From positions 1 to 32,022 of the IMG/VR virus record IMGVR_UViG_3300042397_000050: a stretch of DNA of 32,022 nucleotides; one strand, written 5' to 3'. A program made the translations under genes and the position numbers. Source of the stretch: a virus. A model generated the notes under the pieces. It was not told the DNA's origin. It did not search any database and saw only the letters and a list, made by a program, of their open reading frames with translations. Positions 1 to 7,608 of the stretch are shown here, in pieces (positions within the stretch are counted from its first letter, which is position 1; each line of letters begins with the position of its first letter).

Positions 1-1064
1 GCAAGTCCTTGATTAGCCAAACGATAAGCATAGATACCGCAGTTAATAAAAAGCGTGTAGCTTACATTACCCCTACTTACCAATTAGGAAAGATATTTTT
101 TAAGGAAATAGTTGATCTATTACCATTAGAGATATACTCTAAGAACGAAAGCGACCTGGTTATTACTTTCATAACGGGTGGCTCAATTCGTTTCTTTACT
201 GGCGAAAGGTTAGACAATCTTCGTGGTTTAAAGTTTCACTTAGCCGTAATAGACGAGGCTTCCTTTATACCTAACTTAGAAGACGGGTGGCTAAACTCAA
301 TAAGACCTACTCTGACTGACTACAAGGGAAAAGCTATATTCTTAAGCACCCCTAAAGGTAAAAACTACTTCTTTAGTTTGTTTAGCAAAGCAGAACCCGA
401 TTGGCAAAGCTTTAAGTTTACGACATACGATAACCCTTACATAGACCCCAACGAAATAGACGATGCCCGTAAGCAACTCCCAGAGGTTGTATTTGAGCAA
501 GAGTATATGGCAAACCCGGCTGAGAACGCAGCAAACCCATTTGGTAGCCAACAAATACGCAAGTGCTTACACCCAGTAACAACAATGCCGGTAGTAGCTT
601 ATGGAATTGATCTGGCGAAGTCGGTCGATTGGACTGTTATAGTAGGATTAGACGAAGACGGAAATGTGGCTTATTTTGACCGCTTTCAAATGGATTGGCA
701 CAATACCAAGCAAACTATACTTAGGCTGCCTAAATGCCCTATCCTTGTCGATTCTACGGGGGTTGGCGACCCTATCCTCGAGGACTTGCAACGTGAAGGG
801 GTAATGATACAAGGCTTAAAGTTCACAAGTTCAAGTAAGCAACAACTAATGGAAGGCTTACAGGCTGCCATACATCAAGGTAAGATAGGCTACCCTGAGG
901 GGATAATAAGCCAGGAACTTGAAGTATTTGAGTATATGTATACGGCAACGGGGGTTAAGTACTCCGCACCTTCAGGCTTTCACGATGACGCAGTAATGGC
1001 TTTGGCTTTGGCTTGGCAGAACTTTAGCCTTAAACGTGGCACAGGTAGATACGCCTTCCTTTAA
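1..1064 (+). CDS. terL: Terminase large subunit, 5'-truncated by the window edge
   Basis: DNA-packaging motor: an N-terminal ATPase drives DNA into the prohead and a C-terminal RNase H-like nuclease cuts the concatemer. The first in-frame codons (from base 3) read K-S-L-I-S-Q-T, the end of a Walker A motif (GKS), so the true start lies upstream and the TTG at base 9 is not a real start. Counting from that TTG, Walker B is LAVIDEAS (D82, E83) and the coupling motif is FLSTPKG (111-117). Likely nuclease acidic residues are D201 (GIDLAKS), D248 (LVDSTG) and D326/D327 (FHDDAV). About 50 N-terminal residues are probably missing. Family identity is firm from motif order; the packaging type (cos, pac) cannot be read from this. 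Confidence 0.95.
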   Translation, partial: KSLISQTISIDTAVNKKRVAYITPTYQLGKIFFKEIVDLLPLEIYSKNESDLVITFITGGSIRFFTGERLDNLRGLKFHLAVIDEASFIPNLEDGWLNSIRPTLTDYKGKAIFLSTPKGKNYFFSLFSKAEPDWQSFKFTTYDNPYIDPNEIDDARKQLPEVVFEQEYMANPAENAANPFGSQQIRKCLHPVTTMPVVAYGIDLAKSVDWTVIVGLDEDGNVAYFDRFQMDWHNTKQTILRLPKCPILVDSTGVGDPILEDLQREGVMIQGLKFTSSSKQQLMEGLQAAIHQGKIGYPEGIISQELEVFEYMYTATGVKYSAPSGFHDDAVMALALAWQNFSLKRGTGRYAFL

Positions 1065-1123
1065 CCGCTTATCCTTAATATTTACCGCTCATCACAATTT
1101 TAAAAAAAAGTTTGCTCATTTGA

Positions 1124-1152
1124 TTGTGCAATGTGTAAAGGTTGTATATTTG
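1124..1152 (+). promoter_or_regulatory. Candidate Bacteroidota promoter for the small-gene cluster
   Basis: TATATTTG at 1145-1152 matches the Bacteroidota -7 box TAnnTTTG exactly. A TTG at 1124-1126 lies 18 bases upstream, within the usual -33 spacing. It sits in the gap after the terminase gene and 31 bases before the first small gene. The upstream element overlaps a 14-base word (1123-1136) that recurs before the promoter at 23117. The -7 match could arise by chance in AT-rich DNA, but the intergenic position supports it. Confidence 0.5.
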
Positions 1153-1183
1153 ATATATCAATTAACCACAAACACAAAACACA

Positions 1184-1270
1184 ATGAAAAAAGAAACCGC
1201 ACAACTTTTAGCCGTATTTTTAGTAGCTTGTTACCTTATTGGACAACTTCAAGACATCTACTCAAAATGA
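1184..1270 (+). CDS. 28-residue putative membrane peptide
   Basis: A very short frame starting ATG after an A-rich leader, reading MKKETAQLLAVF and then LVACYLIG, ending in SK. The middle is hydrophobic enough for one membrane span. Its stop overlaps the next start as ATGA, the coupling seen throughout this genome and the main reason to believe it is translated. It is the first gene after the candidate promoter at 1145. Function unknown; a holin-like or superinfection-related role would be guesswork. Confidence 0.45.
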   Translation: MKKETAQLLAVFLVACYLIGQLQDIYSK

Positions 1271-1392
1271 TTTACGCTATCTGCCTTCTGCTAATTGCAA
1301 CAGGTTTTGTAATGGCAGCATTAACTGACTACACAATTAAAAACTATGACCCAAAGCACAAAAGAATACATAGACAAATATTACGCAAGTGA
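1267..1392 (+). CDS. 41-residue putative membrane peptide
   Basis: Starts at the ATG overlapping the previous stop (ATGA). The N-terminal half, IYAICLLLIATGFVMAAL, is a clear hydrophobic segment and the C-terminal half is basic (KHKRIHRQILRK), suggesting a single-span protein with a cytoplasmic basic tail. The same frame is open further upstream to 1036, but that part overlaps the terminase end and the promoter and does not look like protein, so the 1267 start is preferred. No recognised family. Confidence 0.45.
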   Translation: MIYAICLLLIATGFVMAALTDYTIKNYDPKHKRIHRQILRK

Positions 1393-1558
1393 GCCTATTA
1401 GTATAATGATGACTAACATCGATGCTACCTACTTAGAGATACTAACTTACTGCAAAGAAAAAGGCTACGAACCTGCCAAGCGCAGATTAAGACGTGAGCC
1501 GAGTAGCTTTAAGATAGGCTACTTTGATATTGATAACTACAAACCAGAAACAATATAA
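1346..1558 (+). CDS. Hypothetical protein, 70 aa
   Basis: Small soluble protein of mixed charge. The segment around residues 22-50 (MTNIDATYLEILTYCKEKGY then basic residues) is plausible globular sequence. It overlaps the preceding membrane peptide gene by 47 bases in another frame. An alternative ATG at 1406 (MMTNID) would remove the overlap and give a 50-residue product. No recognised family; its position suggests an accessory function read from the promoter at 1145. Confidence 0.5.
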   Translation: MTQSTKEYIDKYYASEPISIMMTNIDATYLEILTYCKEKGYEPAKRRLRREPSSFKIGYFDIDNYKPETI

Positions 1559-1578
1559 TTAGAACTATAATTCTAATT
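1557..1578. repeat. 8-bp inverted repeat after a small gene
   Basis: AATTAGAA, six bases, then TTCTAATT: a perfect 8-bp inverted repeat starting at the stop codon of the preceding gene. It is wholly A/T apart from one G-C pair per arm and lacks a strong T tract, so it could be a weak terminator or an operator-like site. The gap from 1559 to 1649 holds nothing else I can name. Confidence 0.4.
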
Positions 1579-1649
1579 CTTATAAAAAAAGCTATTTAAA
1601 AACAATTATTTAATTAAATTAGAAACATATTTCCAAAAACAAATAACCT

Positions 1650-1805
1650 ATGAAAAAAGTTTACGCAGTAACAGGAACATTTAATGGCTCCATTGTGTTT
1701 GCCTCAAGTGAAGGTGAAGCAAGGAGAGTATTTCACAAAAGATACAATGGTGAAAGTATTACCCACATAAAAGATATTACAGACTATAATTTATCAAACA
1801 TATAA
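1650..1805 (+). CDS. Hypothetical protein, 51 aa
   Basis: Complete short frame starting MKKVYAVTGTFNGSIVFASS and ending in LSNI, preceded by an A-rich leader typical of starts here. The N-terminal beta-rich pattern followed by a helix with the EGEARRVF motif looks like a small folded domain: a short strand pair, then a helix that commonly reads 'A...EA...F'. It lies 15 bases before the next gene. No function assigned; small size leaves some doubt. Confidence 0.55.
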   Translation: MKKVYAVTGTFNGSIVFASSEGEARRVFHKRYNGESITHIKDITDYNLSNI

Positions 1806-1820
1806 CCAAAAAAAATAACT

Positions 1821-2060
1821 ATGGCACAGCAAACAGCAGTAGAATGGTTGGTAGAACAAATTAAAGATTATGATTTTACTGACCCAAAAACCAATGAGTA
1901 TTTGATTTTTAAAATACCTATTTATTCCTTTATAGAAAAAATAGAACAAGCTAAAGAAAAAGAAAAAGAGCAGATAGTACAAGCATTTAAGACCGGTTAT
2001 AATGTGACCGAGTATGATGCAGATGACTATTTTGATTTACTCTATAACCAAAACAAATAA
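1821..2060 (+). CDS. Conserved small phage protein, 79 aa, unknown function
   Basis: Soluble, largely helical. It begins MAQQTAVEWLVEQI, and residues 39-59 are rich in E and K (IEQAKEKEKEQIVQAF) before an acidic tail. The pattern 'TAVEWL.EQ...I..A...EK.QI..A...G' is, from memory, common in small proteins of Bacteroidota phages, usually in accessory or early regions, and none I know has an assigned function. Start chosen at the ATG following the A-run at 1808-1820. Confidence 0.75.
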   Translation: MAQQTAVEWLVEQIKDYDFTDPKTNEYLIFKIPIYSFIEKIEQAKEKEKEQIVQAFKTGYNVTEYDADDYFDLLYNQNK

Positions 2061-2065
2061 ACACA

Positions 2066-2530
2066 ATGGAACTGCAACAAATCTTCGAAACAACAAAAGA
2101 ACAAAGGGTAGAGTTTACCTACCAAGTAATTGAACGCTTAAACGCAGGGGAACTTGACCCGTTAAAAACACATCTACAGGTTAAAGCCTTAGAGGATATG
2201 CTTGAAACATTAAAGAGCAATAAAGACTACAAAGACGCAGTATTACAAGCAGCCGTACTGAATGGTAAGGACTTCGAGTATATGAGCGCAAAGTTTAACA
2301 TCAGAGAAGTAGGGGTTAAGTACGACTTTAGCAAATGTGAAAGTCCGGCTTACGACGAGATTATGACTGACTTTAACGATGCGACTAAGCGCAAAAAAGA
2401 TATGGAAGACTTTTTAAAGAAAGTTCCGCATCAAGGTCTTGACATTATTAATGGAGTTACTGGCGAGGTTACAAAAGTTTACCCTCCTGCCAAGAGTAGC
2501 ACAACAAGTGTAGCCGTATCATTAAAGTAA
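2066..2530 (+). CDS. Hypothetical phage protein, 154 aa
   Basis: Soluble protein with a helical N-terminal half (residues 1-70, leucine and charge rich) and a C-terminal tail ending YPPAKSSTTSVAVSLK. The mid region 'KCESPAYDEI...KKDMEDFLK' resembles proteins I have seen in Bacteroidota phage genomes without known function. The gene lies 5 bases after the previous one, so the two are co-transcribed. It could be DNA-metabolism associated or a minor virion protein; the sequence does not decide. Confidence 0.75.
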   Translation: MELQQIFETTKEQRVEFTYQVIERLNAGELDPLKTHLQVKALEDMLETLKSNKDYKDAVLQAAVLNGKDFEYMSAKFNIREVGVKYDFSKCESPAYDEIMTDFNDATKRKKDMEDFLKKVPHQGLDIINGVTGEVTKVYPPAKSSTTSVAVSLK

Positions 2531-2538
2531 TAAAAATA

Positions 2539-2631
2539 TTGTACTTCTTTGCAATTTGCTTACCTTTGGCAGCGTTATGCTACATAGGTGGGCATCTTGC
2601 TTATGAGATAATGCTAAAACTAAGAAAATGA
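2539..2631 (+). CDS. 30-residue putative membrane peptide (TTG start)
   Basis: Open frame in the 97-base gap between two larger genes, reading YFFAICLPLAALCYIGGHL then a short basic end LKLRK. It is strongly hydrophobic over about 20 residues. There is no ATG, so the best start is TTG at 2539. Its stop overlaps the next ATG as ATGA, the arrangement used by real gene pairs nearby. The lack of a standard start and the tiny size keep confidence low. Confidence 0.35.
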   Translation: MYFFAICLPLAALCYIGGHLAYEIMLKLRK

Positions 2632-2834
2632 CACCCAAAGAAAAAGCACAGGAATTATTAGATAAGTTTAAAAAAATTAATGAGGATTATATTGATAATT
2701 ACCAATCTATACCTTGCGCCTTAATAGCAGTAGACGAAATAATAGCTTCTAACCCTATTGCGTTTGACGAAGATGATAACTGCATAGCAAAACATTGGTG
2801 GCAAGAAGTTAAAACAGAAATAGAAAAATTATGA
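2628..2834 (+). CDS. Conserved small phage protein, 68 aa, unknown function
   Basis: Starts MTPKEKAQELLDKF, with further helices and the segment CALIAVDEIIASNP, then a C-terminal helix with HWWQEVKTEIEKL. The combination 'PKEKA.EL..KF ... C..I.VDEII...' and a C-terminal 'WW..VK.EI' is a pattern I recognise from many small uncharacterised Bacteroidota phage proteins. It overlaps the next gene by 4 bases (ATGA-type), so translation is probably coupled. No enzymatic motif visible. Confidence 0.75.
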   Translation: MTPKEKAQELLDKFKKINEDYIDNYQSIPCALIAVDEIIASNPIAFDEDDNCIAKHWWQEVKTEIEKL

Positions 2835-3487
2835 CTTGGAACGAATTAACAGTTTGGCAGTACCAACAAATATATCCAATAGTTACTAAGCCGCATAGCG
2901 ATTGGACTAAGCTTGATATACAAACTAAGCTTGTAGGCATTGTTTACAATCTTACAGACGCACAAGTAGACAATCTAAGCGTTATGCAGTTTAACAACTT
3001 ACGTAATACATTAGATTTTGTTAGTACAGAACCTAAGGGAGAGCCTATTAAATTTGCTGAAATAAACGGCAAACGTTACAGATTTATCTATGATGTCTTT
3101 AAGATTAACGCAGCAAGATATATCGAAAGCAAAGTATTTAGTAGCGACTTGATAGGCAATTTACATAAGATTGCAGCTTCAATGGTAGTTCCTCAAAAGA
3201 GAAACTGGTACGGCAAATGGGTAGATGACAAGTACGATGCTGCGAAGCATAGCGAATATGCAGAAGATATGTTAGAAGCTAAATTTGTTCATATTTACTA
3301 TTCCATTGTTTTTTTTTATCAAGTATACAGAAATTGGATCGAAATTTCGAAGGATTATTTGGCAAAGGAAATGATGGAGAGCGGACTGACGAAGGAGATA
3401 GCAGACCAGGCGGTTCAAACTTTATGCGTGATTTTGGATGGCAGTATTGCGCCAAAACTGTTGCAGACCACGAAAACATTAGAGTAG
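2831..3487 (+). CDS. Probable tail assembly chaperone (zero-frame product)
   Basis: 218 residues beginning MTWNELTVWQYQQIYPI. Tail assembly chaperones bind the tape measure before tail tube polymerisation. The call rests on context, not on a sequence motif: the gene precedes three tail proteins and the tape measure, and it carries the hallmark of the family, a slippery run (T9 at 3309-3317, read GTT TTT TTT TAT) followed by a -1 frame open for another 270 bases. The zero-frame product continues 56 residues past the slip site with credible sequence, helical and ending LLQTTKTLE. Had the frameshift not been present I would have called it hypothetical. An alternative is a head-proximal virion protein. 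Confidence 0.6.
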   Translation: MTWNELTVWQYQQIYPIVTKPHSDWTKLDIQTKLVGIVYNLTDAQVDNLSVMQFNNLRNTLDFVSTEPKGEPIKFAEINGKRYRFIYDVFKINAARYIESKVFSSDLIGNLHKIAASMVVPQKRNWYGKWVDDKYDAAKHSEYAEDMLEAKFVHIYYSIVFFYQVYRNWIEISKDYLAKEMMESGLTKEIADQAVQTLCVILDGSIAPKLLQTTKTLE

Positions 3488-3588
3488 AAGAAGCATACGA
3501 TCTAAGTACGATTGAGTTTTTAAATACGCTATCTTATCTAAAAGCTAAAACTGATTACGACAAAGAGCAGCATAGAAAATTAAAATAG
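3316..3588 (+). CDS. Tail chaperone C-terminal extension reached by -1 frameshift
   Basis: The -1 frame is open from 3283 to 3588 and has no ATG that would make a sensible separate gene. A ribosome slipping back one base on U-UUU-UUU (3310-3316) would make a 252-residue fusion: 162 zero-frame residues plus 90 from this frame. The last 55 residues (GWQYCAKTVADHENIRVEEA, then LSTIEFLNTLSYLKAK) look like a genuine folded segment and lie mostly beyond the zero-frame stop, so they would otherwise be untranslated. GT-type chaperone products in lambda and many siphoviruses are made this way. A homopolymer sequencing error is the main alternative. Confidence 0.6.
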   Translation, partial: LSSIQKLDRNFEGLFGKGNDGERTDEGDSRPGGSNFMRDFGWQYCAKTVADHENIRVEEAYDLSTIEFLNTLSYLKAKTDYDKEQHRKLK

Positions 3589-3603
3589 CCCCTCAAATAG
3601 ACA

Positions 3604-3637
3604 AGCCCTGCCAATTTTGGTGGGGTTAGTTATTTTT
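3604..3637 (+). terminator. Possible intrinsic terminator after the tail chaperone
   Basis: AGCCCTGCCA (3604-3613), loop ATTT, TGGTGGGGTT (3618-3627) forms a 10-bp stem including several G-U pairs, followed by an interrupted T-rich stretch (TTATTTTTA). The tract is weaker than those at 12317 and 25172, so termination may be partial. Confidence 0.4.
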
Positions 3638-3660
3638 AGAACTATCTTATATTTATTATC

Positions 3661-4332
3661 GTGAGAATAGATAAAGCACAAATGCAGGCACTAAGGGATA
3701 TGTATATCCAAAAGCTTGGTTTAAAGCCATTAGCAGTTGGTGACGAAGTAGACCTGCCTATTTTAGAAGAAACACTTGCTTTATATGGTTTAGCTTTTAA
3801 CGATGCTATTGTAGCCAATTTAAAGAAAACGAACTCAATATCTTCTGGTGCTTTAGCAACTCCTGACATTCCCGTAGTCGTGAAGTTTGGCACTAAGTAC
3901 ACTTTAGAAGTAGGCTACAAAAGAGAAAGCGAACAAGTTAAATACTTTGAATATGTAGACCAAGGGGTTAAGGGAACTGATAATGAAAAAGCAAGTGCAA
4001 GTAGTCCTTTTAGCTATAAAACAAGCAAGAAGTCAGTTCCTATTAAAAACATTAAGCTTTGGATAGAACAAAACAACTTAAAAGCAGTAGCAGTTAAGAA
4101 GTACACAAAGCTTGGATTAGAGCAGAAAGCTATGACAGATAGCAAAAGCCTTGCTTTCTTGATAGCTCGAAGCATACATAGAAAAGGTTTAAAAACTACA
4201 AATTACTTTACAAACGCCGTAAAGCAAGTATTTGAAAACGAAACATTTAGAAACGATGTTTCAGCTGCTTTAGGTTCTGACTTTGAATTAAAAATAATTA
4301 GAATAGCAAATGGCAATAACAATAACAAGTAG
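3661..4332 (+). CDS. Virion-associated hypothetical protein, 223 aa (GTG start)
   Basis: Opens with GTG at 3661, preceded by TTATATTTAT. An N-terminal helical region (residues 1-60) is followed by a beta-rich middle, a Ser/Lys-rich linker near 105-125 and a C-terminal helical part with 'LAFLIARSIHRKGLKTTNYF ... AVKQVFEN'. The 'IARSI..KG.K.T.FF' pattern occurs in structural proteins of Bacteroidota phages, as far as I recall, near head-tail or tail genes. It lies between the tail chaperone and tail proteins and overlaps the next gene by 23 bases. A tail or neck component is likely; exact role unknown. Confidence 0.65.
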   Translation: MRIDKAQMQALRDMYIQKLGLKPLAVGDEVDLPILEETLALYGLAFNDAIVANLKKTNSISSGALATPDIPVVVKFGTKYTLEVGYKRESEQVKYFEYVDQGVKGTDNEKASASSPFSYKTSKKSVPIKNIKLWIEQNNLKAVAVKKYTKLGLEQKAMTDSKSLAFLIARSIHRKGLKTTNYFTNAVKQVFENETFRNDVSAALGSDFELKIIRIANGNNNNK

Positions 4333-5524
4333 CCCTGCACCTTATTCGTCAATGCACGACAATCTGTGGTTTGTATCAAGCTCTACTAATAGTGGAACTA
4401 CTAACTTTAAGTTTGTTTATGACGTATACATAAACGGAAGTCAAGTAATTAGATCTAAAGTATTCCCTTCGCCGAGTGCAGAAGGTAGCTACGGAGTATT
4501 CAACGCATCACCAATGGTGCGTAGTTTTGTTACTAACTACTTCGAGCCTTCAGGTAACTCAATACTTGTAGCATCAAATGATAAAATTAAAGTAGATTAT
4601 GATTTACGAATAGGAGAAGAAGTAAGCGGTGTTACAACTACCAACTTAGTATCTGGCAGCTACTCAGCTTATAACTTCGTGCCGCCATTGTTTGCAGACG
4701 TATTCTTAACTAAGAATAACACGCCTTTAGTATTATCTGACTATTACGATAATTTACTATTAGAAAACTTTACCGATGACTTCTTGACGGAGCGTGATAC
4801 AGATGACATTACGCTTGAATATGGCGATAACTTTTACATTACGTTCTTACGCATAGCAACGGGCGGTTATTCTGCTTGGGTTGAAGTATTAGCTCCTGGA
4901 GATGTTGTAACAAACACAGTATCGGGTAACATTACTTTGAACGGTCAATTTAATATGTTTAACCTACAAGCAGGACACATAAACGATTGGGCATCTGGCA
5001 CGATTATAGACGAAGATACTTACGGCTATAACTTCTATTTAAAAAGAGGTGGCGCACAAACAAGGGTAATAAAACTAAGACATAAGTGCTATCCTAAATA
5101 CCAACAATTTAACTTAGAGTTCCTAAATAGATTGGGAGGTTGGGACACAAAGAAGTTTGCCCTTGTTAATAGAAGGTCAAGCGAATATCAAAGAGCATCA
5201 TACAGGCGAAGCGATTGGCAGCTTGTAGGTGGGCAAATGACAAATATTGATGGATATAACAGATATAACGAAACGACTTTCAACTATGCTATTCAGCATA
5301 AAGATAAATATAGGCTTACTTCTGATTGGGTTAGCGAACAAGACTATTCGTGGTTGGCTCAGCTTGTATCAAGTCCTATTGTATATATGGAAGTACTTGG
5401 TGCTTATTTTCCTGTTACGATAAGTACAAGCAACTATGAGTACAAGTTAGAAAGCGCAGATAAACTATTTAACTTTGAGATTGAAATCGAAGTAGGTAAG
5501 TATTTAACAAGCCAATTCAGATAA
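4310..5524 (+). CDS. Putative tail protein, 404 aa
   Basis: Almost wholly beta-rich with many Ser/Thr/Asn/Tyr residues, as in tail and baseplate proteins. The N-terminus is MAITITSSPAPYSSMHDNLW. The C-terminal 100 residues (YRLTSDWVSEQDYSWLAQLV, then VYME) follow a pattern I associate with a tail protein of Bacteroidota phages and prophages in which 'W.....W...L..SP.VY' recurs. It overlaps the preceding gene by 23 bases and meets the next as TAATG. Position upstream of the tape measure fits a distal tail or tip component; this is inference. Confidence 0.65.
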   Translation: MAITITSSPAPYSSMHDNLWFVSSSTNSGTTNFKFVYDVYINGSQVIRSKVFPSPSAEGSYGVFNASPMVRSFVTNYFEPSGNSILVASNDKIKVDYDLRIGEEVSGVTTTNLVSGSYSAYNFVPPLFADVFLTKNNTPLVLSDYYDNLLLENFTDDFLTERDTDDITLEYGDNFYITFLRIATGGYSAWVEVLAPGDVVTNTVSGNITLNGQFNMFNLQAGHINDWASGTIIDEDTYGYNFYLKRGGAQTRVIKLRHKCYPKYQQFNLEFLNRLGGWDTKKFALVNRRSSEYQRASYRRSDWQLVGGQMTNIDGYNRYNETTFNYAIQHKDKYRLTSDWVSEQDYSWLAQLVSSPIVYMEVLGAYFPVTISTSNYEYKLESADKLFNFEIEIEVGKYLTSQFR

Positions 5525-7599
5525 TGATAAGCACAGAAATATACATCGAGGAGCAGAAGATTGATCTATTGCAAGATATATCTACTGAGTTTACTTATGC
5601 GATTGATGACGTAAGCGAGTTCGGTAGTCGCAATACTTCTTATAGCAAAACAATTAGCATACCAGGAACAGCAAATAATAACCTAATCTTTGGTTATATT
5701 TTTGAACTAAATAACGCAAATGTTACAGTAGACACGCTACCAAACGTAGGGTATAACTACAATGTAACTAAACAAGCTAACTGCAAAATCTTTATCGACA
5801 AAGTTCAGATATTTAAAGGCACTTTACGAATATTAGAGATAGTAATTGACAAAGAAACTATTGAGTATCAGTGCAGCGTGTTTGGTGAACTTGGTGGATT
5901 TATCAATCAGTTAGGAAATAGGCGTTTAGAAGATTTAGACTTTAGTGCTTACGACCATACTTATAGCGTAGCTAATATTAGCAATAGTTGGGATAACGCA
6001 GGTGGATCGGGTTATTATTACCCATTGATTGATTACGGAAGTGTTAGCACTGGCACAGGTTCAACAGGACCAGGAGCATACGGAGTAGCTAAAAAGGACT
6101 TTCAGTATACAACGTTTAGACCTGCTTTGTATGTTAAAGAGTACATAGATAAGATATTTGCAGGTACTGATTACAGCTTCGATTGTTCTTTCTTTGATAC
6201 TCCTTTATTTAAAAGGCTTATCATACCTAACAATCAAACAAATATTACTGCGTTAAATAATACGAGTATGAGCGCAAGTGCTATTAATAGAAATATGCTA
6301 TTAACGAGCGACCCTTACGTTCAATACACTTTAACAACCGCAGGTAGCTTTACTATTGACGGAACTAATACTTTGTTTACTTACACGGGCGCAACGCTAA
6401 CTACAAACATACAAATAACATTAACGGGGTTTGTAAACATATTTACTGCTCCTCAACCTAACTATACTGTAATACTTAGAAAGAACGGAGTGCAAATAGG
6501 CTCACAGGATTTTGATGCAAGTGTTACAAGAATGTTTAATTGTGATTTCACAGTGCAAGGAGTTACGTTTAATAGCGGAGATACTATGCAAGTAGAAATA
6601 CTTGGCACATTTATAGAGTTAGAAATATTTAATGGTAATGTAGGCGTTACTACAAGCACACCTACACAAGTACAAATTAACTTAGGCGAAACAATCAAAG
6701 TAAGCGAAACAATCCCTAAAGGTATATTTCAAAGAGATTTCTTTTTAAGCATTGTTAAGATGTTTAATCTTTACGTCTACGAGAATAAGTTTAATGATAA
6801 AGAACTTGTTATCAGCCCGTATGTTACTTTTTATCCTGAGAAGTCAGCTAATGCAGAAGATTGGACTAACAAGATAGATCGTGCAAAACCTTTAAGCATT
6901 AAGCCAATGAGTGAAGTAAACGCTCGTTACTATAACTACAAGTTTAAGCAAGACAATGACTTTTATAACGAAAACTATCGTAAGAAGTACACAGAAGGTT
7001 ATGGCGATTTTATATATGACACAGAATTTGACTTTGTAAAAGAAACAGACGTTTTAGAAGTAATATTTGCTTCTTCTGTACTTTATCAAGCAACAGGACA
7101 AGACAAAGTATTCCCTGCTATTTACAAGAAGTCAAACACAAATAGCGCAGAAGATAGAATGGATAGCATCATACGTATAATGCAATCTAAGAAGATTACT
7201 GGCGTAACAAGTTGGGATATTATGAATACTACGACTGTGTTAGGTAGCTTTACAAGTTATGGTTACGCAGGACATTTGAATGACCCTATTAACTCTACAA
7301 GCGACATTAACTTTGGCGCACCTAAAGAGATACAGTTTGCACCTGCTAACTTCACTGAGTTTAATGTATTTAACGACTATCATAGTCCTTATCTTGCTGA
7401 GATAACAAACAAAGATAGTAAGCTATTAAGTTGTTTTGGTTTACTTGATATAGTAGACATTTTTAACTTAGATTTTAGTAAGTATGTATTCATAGACGGA
7501 GTATTGTTTAGACTTAATAAAGTAGAAAACTTCAACCCAATGGAATATAACACGACAAAACTATCATTTTTAAAAGTAATAAGAACTTCATATCCTTAA
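5524..7599 (+). CDS. Putative large tail protein, 691 aa
   Basis: Begins MISTEIYIEEQKIDLLQDI, then 'DDVSEFGSRNTSYSKTISIP', an opening I know from Bacteroidota phage tail proteins that start with a strand-rich domain. Residues about 240-390 are Thr/Asn-rich beta structure and the C-terminal third is mixed with many aromatic residues. The start overlaps the previous stop by one base (TAATG). Together with the preceding gene it forms a pair next to the tape measure, consistent with a tail-tip, hub or baseplate-like assembly. No enzymatic motif seen. Confidence 0.65.
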   Translation: MISTEIYIEEQKIDLLQDISTEFTYAIDDVSEFGSRNTSYSKTISIPGTANNNLIFGYIFELNNANVTVDTLPNVGYNYNVTKQANCKIFIDKVQIFKGTLRILEIVIDKETIEYQCSVFGELGGFINQLGNRRLEDLDFSAYDHTYSVANISNSWDNAGGSGYYYPLIDYGSVSTGTGSTGPGAYGVAKKDFQYTTFRPALYVKEYIDKIFAGTDYSFDCSFFDTPLFKRLIIPNNQTNITALNNTSMSASAINRNMLLTSDPYVQYTLTTAGSFTIDGTNTLFTYTGATLTTNIQITLTGFVNIFTAPQPNYTVILRKNGVQIGSQDFDASVTRMFNCDFTVQGVTFNSGDTMQVEILGTFIELEIFNGNVGVTTSTPTQVQINLGETIKVSETIPKGIFQRDFFLSIVKMFNLYVYENKFNDKELVISPYVTFYPEKSANAEDWTNKIDRAKPLSIKPMSEVNARYYNYKFKQDNDFYNENYRKKYTEGYGDFIYDTEFDFVKETDVLEVIFASSVLYQATGQDKVFPAIYKKSNTNSAEDRMDSIIRIMQSKKITGVTSWDIMNTTTVLGSFTSYGYAGHLNDPINSTSDINFGAPKEIQFAPANFTEFNVFNDYHSPYLAEITNKDSKLLSCFGLLDIVDIFNLDFSKYVFIDGVLFRLNKVENFNPMEYNTTKLSFLKVIRTSYP

Positions 7600-7608
7600 A
7601 GATAAATA

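Noticed and set aside
1064-1093. ACCGCTTATC and ACCGCTCATC, 20 bases apart after the terminase stop
   Set aside because: Only two imperfect copies; too little to call a binding site.
1036-1392. 118-codon open frame spanning the terminase end and the small-gene cluster
   Set aside because: Its first two-thirds cover the terminase stop, the intergenic promoter and a 28-codon gene in another frame and do not look like protein. Only the part from ATG 1267 was kept.
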